From contig JAECYW010000007.1 in NCBI GenBank assembly GCA_023014335.1, positions 682,001 to 746,000 on the forward strand: a stretch of DNA of 64,000 nucleotides. Direction: 5' to 3'. The DNA is from Galerina marginata. Taxonomy: Eukaryota > Basidiomycota > Agaricomycetes > Agaricales > Galerinaceae. The notes below the pieces were generated by a model. That model did no database searches. It worked only from the letters and a program-made list of their open reading frames with translations, and was not told the origin of the DNA. Shown piece after piece: positions 22,448-33,981 of the stretch. A program made the position numbers and the translations under genes. Each line of letters begins with the position of its first letter. Position 1 is the first letter of the stretch.

Positions 22448-24116
22448 ATGAACGTCGACGACGACGAAGAAACGCATCTGCACCCACATTGGAATATTTT
22501 AATCCAATGGCTCTCCAGTCATGGCATGGACATATCTCCAGAAAATTTGCCGGTAGTTGTCCATTCTACTAGCAGCCTTGGTCAGTCGTCGATCGTCCAA
22601 ATTTAACAAGTTTTCGAACTTTGTCACTGCAGGCGCAGGGTATGGATTATTTGCCCATCAGTCCATTGAGCCATCGAAACCCTTATTCTCTATACCCGCC
22701 AAGGCATTATTGAATTCTCTTACTTTGGCACCCCACTATCCTCCTACGAAACCAAGATTGACGTGCACTCAATTCGTTTCGTTGCATCTTATGCTGCATC
22801 GCCCATCGGATGGTCATAAGTCATTTGATCCTCTTTTTGGTCCATATATCTCAGTGCTCCCTCGAAGATTTGATTTCCATCCGTTGACTTGGCTCTGGAA
22901 ACTACGTCGTAATCATGAGACGTCAACCTTGGAGAAAAGACTCATGCAGGCTTTGCCTCCTCGGATTCTTGCCAAACTGCATAAAATCTCAAAACTCTTC
23001 GATAAAGACTGGGAAAGAGTTCAAAAATACCTTGTCGGTTCTTCTTTCAAGAAGAAATATGCATATAACCTCATGGCTAATTGTAGGGAAGCAATCCGGC
23101 TTTGCATGAGAAAGGAACCTCAAAGACGAGTGCAGCTGGTCTCGAAGCAGACTATCTTTGGGGTTGGTTGAATGGTCCGTTGAATGATCATTACCGGGTA
23201 TTCGGTCGTCTTATCCCTGAGCTTTACAGTCAATACTCGATGTGTTTACCACCGACTGGCAAAGTCCCGTTCGGATCAGGACAACATGACTCTTTGTCCG
23301 ATCCTTGATTTTGCTAACCACACTACAACACCTCCGTATACATTACCACAGGCAACACACGCTGAATTGTGGGACACAGGACCTTCGACTAAACGGAAGT
23401 TTGGTGACGACTTCGTCCTGCTATCGCCTTCTACGGCGTCGAGTTCCCGTGGTGGAGAATTGTTCTTGCGATACGGCGCACATTCAAATGCGACTTTGTT
23501 TGCGGAATACGGTTTTGTTAATCTACCCAGTCCTGGATGGACCCATGATGAAGCTTCTGGAGGCGAGGTCGAACTCGGCCATCTCGTTGAGGATTTGTTT
23601 AGAGGTCGAGCAGAGGTAGGCTCTTGGATGAAGGAAGTACTGGTCGAGGAAGGTTACTGGGGGTATATTTCATTACCTTTTAAGTGGAATGTCTCTTGGA
23701 TATTGATCCATGCTTTCAACAGGGACTGGACGATACATTCTTTGCCAGCGCCAGCATACCCCTCTTACAGGTTAATTACAACATTGAGGCTCTACCACAT
23801 CCTTCCAATGTCTGCCAACAGTGTACCGGTAGATACTGATCAGGTTCTGCAAGAGTGGCGAGACACTACGCTCGGAAAACGAGATGTTATATCACAAAAG
23901 AACGAAAGCCTATGGAGAGCAACACTGAAATCAATTTGCGGTGACCTGATCACGGAGGCGAGGCAGGGAGCTCAAAAAATCTCACTGATAAAGGTCACTG
24001 GGGATTCCCCGATGTGGGTAGATTCAGCTAGGACTTACATCGATACATTGTGGAAAGAGGAGATAGATGTTGCTACTGCTGTGGTAAAAAGCCTAGAAGA
24101 AAATGCAGAATTTTAA
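22448..24116 (+). CDS. SET-domain protein lysine methyltransferase (SETD3/RKM-like)
   Basis: It is a member of the SET/Rubisco-LSMT class that methylates lysine (or histidine) on non-histone proteins such as ribosomal proteins. It starts MNVDDDEETHLHPHWNILIQ and continues WLSSHGMDISPENLPVVVHS. The SET domain begins at GAGYGLFAHQSIEPSKPLFS. FVSLHLMLHRPSDGHKSFDP and FGPYISVLPRRF follow. Exons then join to LEADYLWGWLN + VNTRCVYH. The core catalytic part has LCPILDFANHTT, GGELFLRYGAHSNATLFAEY and GFVNLPSPG, i.e. the DxxNH-like and G-x-N-x-x-L/F-Y elements. A helical C-terminal substrate-binding domain runs to SLEENAEF. The target is not deducible. Its stop lies only 86 bp from the next start codon. 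Confidence 0.87.
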
Positions 24117-24202
24117 GGGATCGGACCGACTGATTGAGCGCGTGATCTGGAGTGTGCCTGAGATGCAGATGGAAGTAGACTGAGGGCTTGCTTCTGCCCA
24201 GC

Positions 24203-27200
24203 ATGGATCCCAGCTCGTCGCAACACCAAAAAGACTTTCTCGCCTCCCTCCTCGCCCCAGACGCCCAGATTCCCAACATTTTCTCTCCTTTCCTCGCCAA
24301 TGCCTCCGCGTCTGCGGCCACTGACTCCTCCGCGACCAGCACAACTCCCCAGAGTCCCAATACCCAGCTCACCATGACCCTGCTCAACAACCTCATCCAG
24401 ATGCAAGGGCTAGAAAACAGCATCGTCCAGCAGCAGCTCGCCGGAGGATCGGCTGTCTCACCACAGACACCCACAACAGCATCCGGCGCTTCCTTCAACC
24501 CGCAGCTCCTTGAGCAGCAGATAAAGCTCTCCCAGCTGCAGCAACTCCAACAGCTGCAAAACCAGATTTTCCAGCAGCAGGTGCGTCCTTCATCTCGTTG
24601 GAAGCGCGTAATCCGCTAATTAGATCCCCAATTTTTTGGGATACAGATAGCATTAATCAGTGGTCCATCCCCCTCGGTACTCCCTACATCCCCCCTAATT
24701 GATCCCTCAAGACAAGCTGCAGCAGGTGGGGATCACTATACTGGCCTGCCCACACCTGGTATGTTTTTCTCTCCGCTTTTTTCTTCTTCCGCTCTTCCGT
24801 TCCTGCCCATCCGCGATATTGTCTTCACATGGTTATCATACTACCATATACCGAAGGGGTTGTCGTTATTGGATGCACCTTTTGGTTTCTATGCGCCTCG
24901 TATTTGATGCATCAATCGAGCAACGAGGTCGCCTTAATTATATGCGCGTTTTATTGCCCCGTCTGCCCTCAAACGCCCTTTGCGATGCATCTACTTCCAA
25001 TATCGTCGCCTTTCGTCCAGACGGATGGTTTTGCAATTGAAGCTCCATCTGGTTCTGATCACATTTCGACGTTCTTTCAATGTCTTTCTTGGAGATATCC
25101 TTCCTTTTCTGATCTATTCTGAATTTCGACTGCTCGTCATTGCTTTAGTCAACTCCTTGTGGCTAGGAGTGGCATCGTTTGCCCCTGATGGCCTCCTAAT
25201 AGTCATACTCATATTTTCACTCTTGTTGACTGCATGCAATTTTGTATGTGTGGGCTGGATTTCTCTTTCTGATTTCTTTCTTCTTGTATGACCTTATCTC
25301 TTTCTTGCTTTTGATGTCTGCTTTTTACTATGATTTATCACATGGCTAACAGCACTGGGTCACGATTTAGGCGCCTCTGCTGAAATCCGGCCACAACGAC
25401 CGTCAATGGACTTTATGACGCCCCTTGGTTCCGGACTCGGAACGTATATGGAACCCCTACCCCATGCCCTCGTCCCAGTTCCTCCCTCGTCTTCCGCTTC
25501 ACAAAACCAAAACCAAAACCAAAGCCAAAGCCAAGCTCAAGTTCACATTCAAAATCAAAATTCGATGCACAGCCAGCAAGCGCATGCCCACTCGCACTCC
25601 CAGGGACATTCTCCGAACCCGAACGTCATGCAGCCTGGGTCATCTCATATGCGCCAACAATCTGGTTCCGGTCCTGCCTCGGGATCAGGTAACGGCTCGG
25701 GCCACATGAACTTGACCCTGCAGCGCCAACTCCAGGCATTGTCGAATTCACAGCAGCAGCAGCAGCGGTCGCCGTACCACCAGCCAACGTCGCCAGCTTC
25801 TTTTCAGCATCAGCACCAGCATCAGGCGACGGCGTCGCCAATATACCACCCCACGTCGCCGATGCACCTCCCTGCGTCGCCAATGCAGGCGTCGCATCCG
25901 CACTCACTGTCGTCCTCTCCCAATACGTTTGGCCACGGCAGTGGTGGGCATCCTCAAGCACACCATGGCTATCCTTCGCATACGATGCAACAGCACCGCT
26001 TCCAGTCATCTTCTGCCCCACATTCGGCACCTGAGAGTTTGGCATTCCATATATACAATGGACCGCTGCCGGGCGGAGGCGGTACGATTCCGGGGCTGAC
26101 TTTGGGTCCAGCTGGAGGGCCTGTGGAAAATGGGTCTGGCCCTGAGCAAGGAAGGAAGACAAGCATGAGTGCGTCGCCGATGCATGGTCACGGACAGGGG
26201 CAAGTAAATTCGCTGAACCAGATGCCAATCCTGGATCAGGACATCTCGCCTTTGACCAGCCCATGGCTAGGAGCCCATCCTACCACGGCAGCTTCCTCTT
26301 CCGCGAGTAGTTCTGCCTCGAGTATGCGGGGTGCGTCGCACCGAGCGTCTGGGGGTGTTGGGGTTGGAGCAGTGGGAACCAGCAATAATAACAGCAATAA
26401 GCGGACAGCCTCAAGCAGCGGAGACGAAGGCGGCAGCGCAAGGAAGAAGCAGAGTCCAGCGATCAGGCCGACACTCTCGATGAGCGCTGCACGGCTTGTG
26501 AACCAAGAGAGGGAGAATACGTCGACGTCACCTTCGGCGTTGGTGTTTGGCGAGGGCAGTGGGAGCGGAAAGAGGTCGAAAGGGCCTACACCACCGCCTG
26601 TGCAAGCGAGTGGAAGCGGAGACAGGGCTATTGGAAATAAAAGTGGGAATGCCAGAGTGGACCCACCCTATTCTTCTTCTGGGTCTGGGTCTGGTTCGGC
26701 GTCGCCTGATCCGTCGCGCTGTTCGTCGGGTAGTGCGGGAGCACAAGTAACGCCGACTGCTGCTAACCCTGGCATCACTGGTTCTAGCCGCAGTCGGAGC
26801 AGCAGCACAACGACGAATACACGTCGACCCTATCGGGGTTCCAAGTCAACGAACTCGACGCCGTTGTTGCGGTCAACTCCGACTTCAGCGATGGCGCTGG
26901 AGCAGTCGACACGGACGCGTTCAAGGAGCCGGGCTGCTCCTGTCGGGGAGGATTCGCCTTCGCCCGTTGATTTGAATGTCGATGCTGACCCTGGTGGAGG
27001 GGGAGGGGGAGTAGATAGGTCGATGCCGCCGCCGCCTTTACCTTCTTCCATGTCTGGGAACGGGAATGGTGTAAGTCGGGGTGGTGGAGATGAAGGAAGC
27101 GGCAATGGCAACAATACCGGCAATATGGGAATGGGGATGGACATGGACATGGGGATGGGAGGGGTGATGAACATGGGTGGCATGAACAATATGGGGGTTG

Positions 27201-28597
27201 GTGGCATGAACATGGGCGGTGGGGATATGGCGATGAACTTTGGGGGCATGATGGGGATGGGGGGGATGGGGATGGGGATGGACATGGGGATGAACGGGAT
27301 GAATATGGACATGGATATGGGGATGGGTGGGATGGGTGTCGGCGTGGATGGGATGAGTATGGGCGGGTTTGGGAGTGGGATGGGGAATATGGAGATGATG
27401 GATATGAGTGGTATGGATTTTGGGCAAGACCAGCACCAGCAGCACCAAATTCAAAACCAGAACCAGAGCCAGCAGGGTCAGCAAGATCATATGCTATCCA
27501 CAATGCAGCAACATCAGCAGCCTCTGGTTCCAGTAACGCCTGCGAGCATAATGAAACTCGGACGACTAGGGATAAACAATGCGGGTGGGGGAAGTGGGCG
27601 GTTAACGTCGGCAAGTGCAGGCGCTAGTTCTTCGGTTGCCTCTTCGAATCCCAATAATGCCAGCATGATTGTTGCGCCTGTGACACGGCCAAAGAGCAAC
27701 AAGAAGGACGGCGCGATTCGTGGAAAGGATGCAGGTGTCGGTGCTGGTGCTGGGGTGACTACGACGAGAAGTGGACGGGTGTCTACGAGGAGGACGAGTG
27801 TGGTAAGTCCCAACTTAAAGCCTTTGCTGCCTGGTACGTTTTTTTGTGTCATACTCCGACCAGTGTTTGTATTGACGCTGAAACTTTAAGTAGCAGGAAA
27901 CATGACTCCCAGCATGGATCCAACGCCCCCTTTACCCATGAACGCATCCACACCCAATACGCCTCGCGCTCTGCCTATCGCCACCACTGCCTCCGCTTCT
28001 TCTAACAAAGGTGAAGGAGCAAGCGGACCGACAGTGCATGTCCGCAAGACTTCACACAAAGCTGCAGAGCAAAAGCGGCGCGACTCGCTCAAGACTACTT
28101 TTGACGATCTCCGCAAGTTGCTGCCCCCCATCGCGCTACCAAACGACGCAGATGTAGATCCAAGTCAGATTACCTCGCCACTATTCCATCCAACGACGCC
28201 CTTGCTTCCTGGTGCGCTTCCGCCCCGCGGGCCCCCCAAGGCCGGAGGCGAGGGTCCAAACAAGGGTGTCAGTAAGCTGCAGCTGTTAATTTGTGGGAAC
28301 GAGTATATTCGTCTACTGAAAGGCCGTGTGGAGAGGCGGGACGATGAGATTTCATTATTGAGAAGGGAGTTGGGGAGGTTGAGGATCGTCGTTGAGGAAA
28401 GAGGTGGGGTGGACGGTCAGGAGGAGGGGGAGAATGTGGCAGATTTAGAGAAGGACTTAGACGCCGTTGAGAAAACTGGGCTTGGCACATCTTCATCTGG
28501 CCATGATGGGGAAATTGGGAAGAATAATACGAACACTGGAGTAGCGGGAGCAGGAGACGATTTGATGGATGACGGCGACGACGAAGGAGATGAATAA
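24203..28597 (+). CDS. bHLH transcription factor with long low-complexity N-terminal region
   Basis: This is a nuclear DNA-binding regulator of about 1,150 residues. Exon 1 (24203-~24579) starts MDPSSSQHQKDFLASLLAPD and ends in a Gln/Leu helix (LSQLQQLQQLQNQIFQQQ). Exon 2 ends at 24758, then an unusually long 594-nt intron. Exon 3 holds Gln/Asn-, His-, Ser- and Gly-rich tracts and a Met/Gly/Asp repeat. The bHLH lies near the C-terminus: basic region and helix 1 HKAAEQKRRDSLKTTFDDLR, then a loop of over 40 residues rich in Pro/Gly, then helix 2 SKLQLLICGNEYIRLLKGRV and a short leucine-type coiled coil DDEISLLRRELGRLRIVVEE. The His-x3-Glu-x2-Arg-Arg pattern predicts E-box binding. The tail is acidic (DDLMDDGDDEGDE). 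I cannot name the orthologue. Confidence 0.85.
24759..25352 (+). other. Unusually long intron (594 nt) in the bHLH gene
   Basis: The donor GGTATG (after LPTP) and acceptor TAACAG (before ALGHDLGAS) join exons 2 and 3 in phase. Nearly all other introns in the window are 50-70 nt. The intron is T-rich and contains only short frames without protein-like sequence. It might hold an alternative promoter, enhancer or noncoding RNA; nothing in the sequence proves this. Confidence 0.6.
27118..27423 (+). repeat. Met/Gly/Asp coding repeat with G-quadruplex-like core
   Basis: An imperfect repeat of GGGATG/GACATG/AACATG units codes for a Met-Gly-Asp/Asn-rich tract in the bHLH protein. At 27253-27277 four runs of four or more G are separated by AT, so the coding strand could form a G-quadruplex. 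The tract is likely to vary in length between strains. Confidence 0.8.
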
Positions 28598-29638
28598 TGG
28601 TAGGCTTTGCCTTGTCTAAATATTTTTTCTTGTTGGGATATATGATCTTTGCTACTTTCTCTTCCCTCCTTTCGTTAATTCGTTTTACCTTTGGGATGTG
28701 TTATGGATATTTGTTTTGACAGTGGAAGCAGCGGGGAGGGAGAGAGGATTTTAGATAAAACCTTCTGTTGCGTACTTGACACATATCTAAAGTGTTTTTA
28801 TGATAATTTATATATCCGTTCATGGTTCGATTACCTGCGTCTGGCGTCTTCTTTGGGACTTGGGGAACGAGGACAAGTTCGAAGGAAACCAATAAGATGT
28901 TGCTGTACAAGAATTATTTTTCTGAACAGGATCATCGAAATGGGTGCCGCTGTCCAGTCAGGCCATCATAGGGACTAGCAGGTTTCCAGAGGTTTTATAA
29001 CCCGAAAAACACAAGGAAACCTGGAAACCACGCTAGCTGAAAACTACGGTTTTCACGGAAGCCATAACTAAAGTGCGTTCTCCCGAAACCTCGAAAACCT
29101 TGCAAACTTGAACATCGAAACATGGCCAGTAAGTAGACCATCACACTATTAAATTCCGTTCAATAAGTATTCCATTTATTACACCATATGATTCACTAAA
29201 CCAAGGTTCCGGAAAGCTGTAAACCCGAGAAAACCTGGAAATTAAATTGACAAACTGCATACTGTTGGCCAGCGCCGTTGTCGGAAACAATCTTTAGACC
29301 AGCTTACAAGTGATCGATCGACCTGGCTCGATCGTGTATTTCGCTTAGTGGAGTCTGAGCCAAGCAGTACAAGTCTTTTTGTCAATGCTCTGCATTTTAC
29401 CATGATGAGATGTGCATTGGAATAAGGGGACTTGATATGACCTCATTCACTGGAAGCACTGCCACCAGCCGGTAATTGAGCAATTTGTCAATATCCTGTT
29501 ATCCGGGTCTTGGCGAACAGGGACACGCGCCTCCAAGGGTGAGAACATGGGGCTGTTCGCCTTTTTTAATCCTCCCAACGCCAGGCGTAACACCTGTCAC
29601 TGCATTCCTTTCTTTTCCTTGTCGACGTGCTACTCGTC
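28598..29638. other. Intergenic, with an AAACC-rich patch at about 28979-29245
   Basis: I see no gene. Between about 28979 and 29245 the words GGAAACC, AAACCT, AAACCCGA and GAAAACC recur many times in both spaced and near-tandem positions, giving a weak degenerate repeat. It does not match telomeric TTAGGG repeats. The final 100 bp should include the promoter of the membrane protein gene that follows. Confidence 0.45.
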
Positions 29639-31490
29639 ATGGCCGTTGAGCCTCTGCTTGCTACTCGAGCCCAGCGGGCCTTCATAGGAACAAGTAAGTA
29701 ATTTCGTGATTCTGTGCTCTTCCGGATGACTAATTTCTTGACCTTTTGCAGTAACAATTCGTTAGTATTCGCAGCTTTGAGGACGGTTTTGAGGATTAAA
29801 GAGGTTATTCCATTTAAATAGAGGCAATCGCAGTACTGGTGATGGTCGCACTCAGCTTCCAAAAGGTGAGTTTTATTAATTAAACAAATGATACGGATTT
29901 CAACCGCCCATCCTTCGGCCAGGTCGACGAATTTGTGGACATACGAGAGACGAGATATAAGGCATGTGTACCAGCCTCGTGTCGGAGAATAGTGGATCCT
30001 TACGCGAAGCTCCGTCTGCCAGACAGTGCCATGTTATCTCGCACTATTCGCCCTCGCCGAGTAAGCGCCTTCCGCAGAGCTGTTACGACGATGCTCATCA
30101 TGCATCATTCAGACTGTTCGAACTCTTCATGGCGTTCGATGCTCTGAGACTACGCAATATCATTCAACTATTCGGAATACTGAGTTCGTTCTTTTTGCTT
30201 TCATTGATTGGGCGAGTAGATAACCGCATCGAACTTTTCCAGTTTTTCACGGGGCCTTAATTGTATTTGCCGCGTTGCAGATACATCAAACCAGGACGGC
30301 TCTTGTTACGGACGACCAATGTGACGATAGTGTACGTTATGCGAAGTCGTATGCATCAACTGAACTGACAAGTGTCTAGAACTGTGGAACGCCGCTGTGG
30401 AAAAAAATCCAACCTTTCCTCATCGTCGCCCCATGCGTAATTGGAGCATCGTGGTTCTTCCTGCTATTCTGGATCAAACAACTGTACGGCGAATTCGGGT
30501 GCGTGATAGCATTGCCTCCAACGCTTTCTTTTTGACACCTTGCATGTAGTTGGGCAATTTTCCATGTCGTTGGAGCTAACCCCAAGATGAAGAGTACGCT
30601 TCTAGAGTTCCTTGCCTTCCGAGCCGTTGCTAATTATAGATCCGCAGCCATGTACCAATATTACCAGATCATGATATGCCTCCTCAAATTCGACTTTTTC
30701 TTCTTCAGTGGTGTCACAATGCAGGTAAGTAACATCCTATTCCAGGTCAAGAATTGTTCTGGACTACATTTTAGCTCCTCATTATCGTCCTGCAAAAAAG
30801 TTCCGTTGAATTTGGCATTACCGTTGCTGCTATTCCTGTTGTCCTTGCCCTCCTTATCCTATGCGGCATTGCAGTCCAACGAGAAATCAAATCGTAAGCT
30901 TGGCCATCATGCTATCTTTTTTTCCAAGCTCACAATCCTATAGGGTTATGACCATCTCCCTGGTGATGATGGTGGCCGCGTTGAGTTACTGTGAGTTTCT
31001 CGTTCTATGTCGTAGAGGTATACTGACGTAACGGCATTATCCAACCAGTCTGTGAGTTGTTTCTGCCCTCCAATGATGCACAAATTAAAGGTGTCTAGTG
31101 TACAAACTTGTTCGGTTTTATTCGCCTTCTTCAAGGGATCAATACCTGACGACAAGGGCAACATTGACGACGTTCAGTAAGTTCGGATCCATCTCCCAAT
31201 CCTACAATCCTACACTTCTTCTGATTCTACTTCATTCTTCAAAGCCGTTGTCGCTTTTATTCTGTTATTGGGCACTTTCGCCGTTGGTTTGCGTTGTTTC
31301 TCTGACTTCGACCGTGGGCTGCAATCTTCCAAGGTCCACTGTAAGTTTGAATCCTTCCATTTTTTCTGTGAAGTTATTAAACTCTCGTCTCCAAGCTATG
31401 CCCATGCGACCCTCTGCTCCTACCTATCATTCCTCTGAAAAGGCCAACACATCAGGGGTTCCCTTGGCCCCTCGGATTTCCATTGAGTGA
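29639..31490 (+). CDS. UPF0658 family Golgi membrane protein
   Basis: It is a multi-pass membrane protein of unknown biochemical role; fission yeast relatives are located at the Golgi. It starts MAVEPLLATRAQRAFIG. Many short exons join in phase: AIAVLVMVALSFQK, VDEFVDIRETRYK, then PCYLALFALAELFELFMAFD, ALRLRNIIQLFGI and ALIVFAALQIHQTRTAL. Next are PFLIVAPCVIGASWFLLFWI, KQLYGEFGWAIFHVVGANPK, YQYYQIMICLLKFDFFFFSG, and LIIVLQKSSVEFGITVAAIP. Later segments include ALLILCGIAVQREIKS, MTISLVMMVAALSYFLYKLV and a final hydrophobic span VVAFILLLGTFAVGLRCFSD. The cytosolic tail ends SGVPLAPRISIE. About seven membrane spans are visible. The conserved YQYYQ..KFDFFFF block is the best family marker. Confidence 0.8.
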
Positions 31491-31853
31491 TGATGTATTG
31501 TTTTCTTGTCGATACCCCACCATGTACAACCAATCTACTTCTGTTAGACTCTAATTGTTACATCTAACCAGCATTGACACGTACATTTTGACAGCGGAGG
31601 TTGCAACCGCTTTCACGACCACACTTACACTATTTTCGTATTATTTATTTCGGCCTATGTTGATATTCGAAAGTGATCATTATGAATTGTCTATTTAGCC
31701 ATAGGACTTGACATTTTCCTAACAATACATACAATGGAAATTCGCACAATATATGAAGTTGTGGTATGACGTTTAACCAGCACTGCCACAACCCCACCAT
31801 TTCTATTCTTTTTCACTCTTAGAAGTTAGACGTCTGCGACTGGTGATCCGTTA
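31491..31853. other. Intergenic, no gene recognised
   Basis: A/T-rich spacer between two plus-strand genes, holding the 3' end of the UPF0658 gene and the promoter of the phosphatase. No conserved element was seen. Confidence 0.5.
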
Positions 31854-32513
31854 TGACTGGCAGTTTCTCCAGTCTCTTTCTTGCCTTCCTCGATCGCGTG
31901 AGTAGGGTTCCGCTGCCTTAAGATGCTCTACTGAATGATAGCATGGAAACAGACTAATATTACTGTCATTGGGCTGACGGCTTCCTTCGTGCTGTATACT
32001 AGATCAGCCGGGGTAGCCTATTTTGCAGCTGGCGCAGTGTTTAGCAGCCTCTCAGTGAAATTTGGACTGAAGAAAATTATTCGTCAACCCCGGCCTCCAC
32101 ATATCCCTGGACGAAAAGTGAAAGTTAGCTATGGGTAAGGTTATCGCGATGCGCGAGAGCCTACCACCGGACTGACAAGCCATGTATTCCCTAGTATGCC
32201 GAGCACACATGCCGCTTCAATAAGCTACTTCGCGACATATATCCTCCTGGCATCTATATACCTCCCAATTCACTCTACGTTCCGCCCGGGGCTTACGTTC
32301 CGTATCCTTCCACCTTTGATTACTTTGCCATGGGCTGTTACGATCGTGATGTCGAGAGTGTGGCTTGGACATCACACATGGCTGCAGGTCTTCGCAGGCT
32401 CGTCGTATGGTATCGTTCTTGCCTTGGTGTGGTTTAAATTGTGGACCTGTGGGGTAAATGGTGTGGGGAAGGTGGTTGAGGAAATGGTCAATGATTGGAT
32501 GGCAGGTCGGTAG
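31854..32513 (+). CDS. PAP2-family phosphatase, dolichyldiphosphatase-like
   Basis: This is a membrane phosphatase of the PAP2 superfamily; dolichyldiphosphatases recycle dolichyl pyrophosphate on the ER lumen side for N-glycosylation. Three exons join in phase. It starts MTGSFSSLFLAFLDR; after an intron comes TNITVIGLTASFVLY. The three superfamily motifs are present: KKIIRQPRP (KxxxxxxRP), MPSTHAAS (PSGH-like, with Thr as in many eukaryotic members), and SRVWLGHHTWLQV (SRx5H). The Gln after the last His replaces the Asp of bacterial PAP2 enzymes, as in known dolichyldiphosphatases (HTWSQV). Hydrophobic spans fit four or five membrane helices. The length of about 180 residues is slightly short for the family. 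Substrate is inferred from the HTW-Q motif only. Confidence 0.78.
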
Positions 32514-32734
32514 CGTTGGTTTTTGATATAAGGTCTGGGAAATATTTCACATTAGACTGTGGTCAAGCAGAGGCGTTACTCAGAACGAAATCGATGAAAT
32601 TTGACAGAGGAGGCTGTCGCGGACTCCCGGGCCGTGATCCATTCAACGCGTCGCGTTTGTCACGTGGTTTTGTAGATGCGGTCCCACGAATCGGTGGACT
32701 TGTTACAATTCATACTCAAACGTACACCTCCACC

Positions 32735-33839
32735 ATGGATGATAATGACCCCATAACACATTTCTTCCCCGGCGAAGAAGATGTCGACCTGTATGCAGTC
32801 CTGTCCCTAGAAAACGGGGCCACACTGGACACCATCAAAAAGTCGTATCGCCGTTTAGCCCTGGTATACCACCCAGACAAGCACGCGACGGCGACCGACC
32901 AAGCAAAGGAAGACGCATCTACCAAGTTCCAACAAATTGGTTTTGCGTACGCTGTGCTGAGTGATGAGAAGAGAAAGGCCCGCTACGACTCTACGGGCAA
33001 GACGGACGAGGGCTTTGACCTAGGAGCCGGTGAAGATGGCTGGGAAACATACTTCGAAGAGCTCTTCGACCGTGTAACACGTGGAAAGCTAGATGAAATG
33101 AAGAAAGAATATCAAGGCAGGTATTCCATATTGCTCGGAGCCCGAAACCCTCTGACACGCAGTTGTAGGTTCTGCCGAGGAAGTCGAGGATCTTAAGTCA
33201 GCTTACGACACAACCAACGGTTCTCTTGGGGAGCTAATGACTTATATACCCCACTCGACCCACGACGACGAAGCCCGTTTCATTATCATCATCACAGATT
33301 TGATCAACAAGAAAGAACTCAAAGTTACTCCTACCTGGCTATCAAGTTCTAAAGACGAGAAGGCGAAGATAGTCCGGAAGAAGGAAAGCGAGAAAGAGGC
33401 GAAGGAAGCTGAAGCCATGGCCAAAGAACTTGGTGTTTGGGACGAGTTTTATGGCAGTGGAAAGGCTACGGACAAGAAGAAGGGCAAAGGCAAAGCTAAA
33501 GGAAAGGAACCTGAAGCCGACGAAGATCATTCTGTCCTTCAAGCTCTAATTTTGAAGAAGAAGCAAAAAAACATGGACGGCTTTTTCGACAGTCTTGCTA
33601 CTAAATATGCAGATCCTGCACCTAAGGTAGGTTCTCGAGCGAAGGGCAAGAAGCGGAACCACGATACCGTTGAAGAAGACATGTCACCGAAAAAAAAATT
33701 ACGTTCCAATCCCTCGCCACCTGAGATAGATGATGAAGAGTTTGCCAAATTACAAGAAAAGCTTTTTGGAGACAAGGCCAAACCATCATCTGCTTCGCCG
33801 CCTGGAAAGAAAAAGGCAAAAGGCCGCAAAGCAAAGTAG
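32735..33839 (+). CDS. J-domain co-chaperone, DNAJC9-like
   Basis: It is a nuclear/cytosolic Hsp70 co-chaperone; human DNAJC9 also acts as a histone H3-H4 chaperone. Two exons. It starts MDDNDPITHFFPGEEDVDLY. The J domain covers roughly residues 18-90: TIKKSYRRLALVYHPDKHAT (with the HPD tripeptide), then FQQIGFAYAVLSDEKRKARY. The middle, GWETYFEELFDRVTRGKLDE followed by SAEEVEDLKSAYDTTNGSLG, is characteristic of DNAJC9. The C-terminus is Lys-rich (KKGKGKAKGKEPEADEDHS, PGKKKAKGRKAK), consistent with nuclear location. The frame is open upstream to 32495, but the Met at 32735 gives the normal family start. It is convergent with the FHIP-like gene, 142 bp between stops. Confidence 0.88.
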
Positions 33840-33981
33840 AATAGCACGTACTACTTTTGCTGCATACCTTCATATTTGTATCTATACTTTCTTGTAACCT
33901 AGCTTTCCCTTTGTATAGTGCATTGAATATCTTGGTGGAATCCAGAAGGAAATGCAGTAAATTAGTTGTATAGGGTATCTA

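Noticed and set aside
22239..22487. In-frame upstream extension of the SDR gene (MGADAFLRRRRR...)
   Set aside because: It runs across the promoter region shared with the SET gene; the normal SDR start is at 22238.
25626..26264. Minus-strand open frame of 212 residues inside the bHLH gene, and similar ones at 26784-27614
   Set aside because: They are antisense shadows of low-complexity coding sequence (Ser/Pro/His-rich mirror composition), with no family signal.
32495..32734. In-frame upstream extension of the DNAJC9-like protein
   Set aside because: The extension has no conserved sequence and overlaps the end of the PAP2 gene; the Met at 32735 matches the family start.
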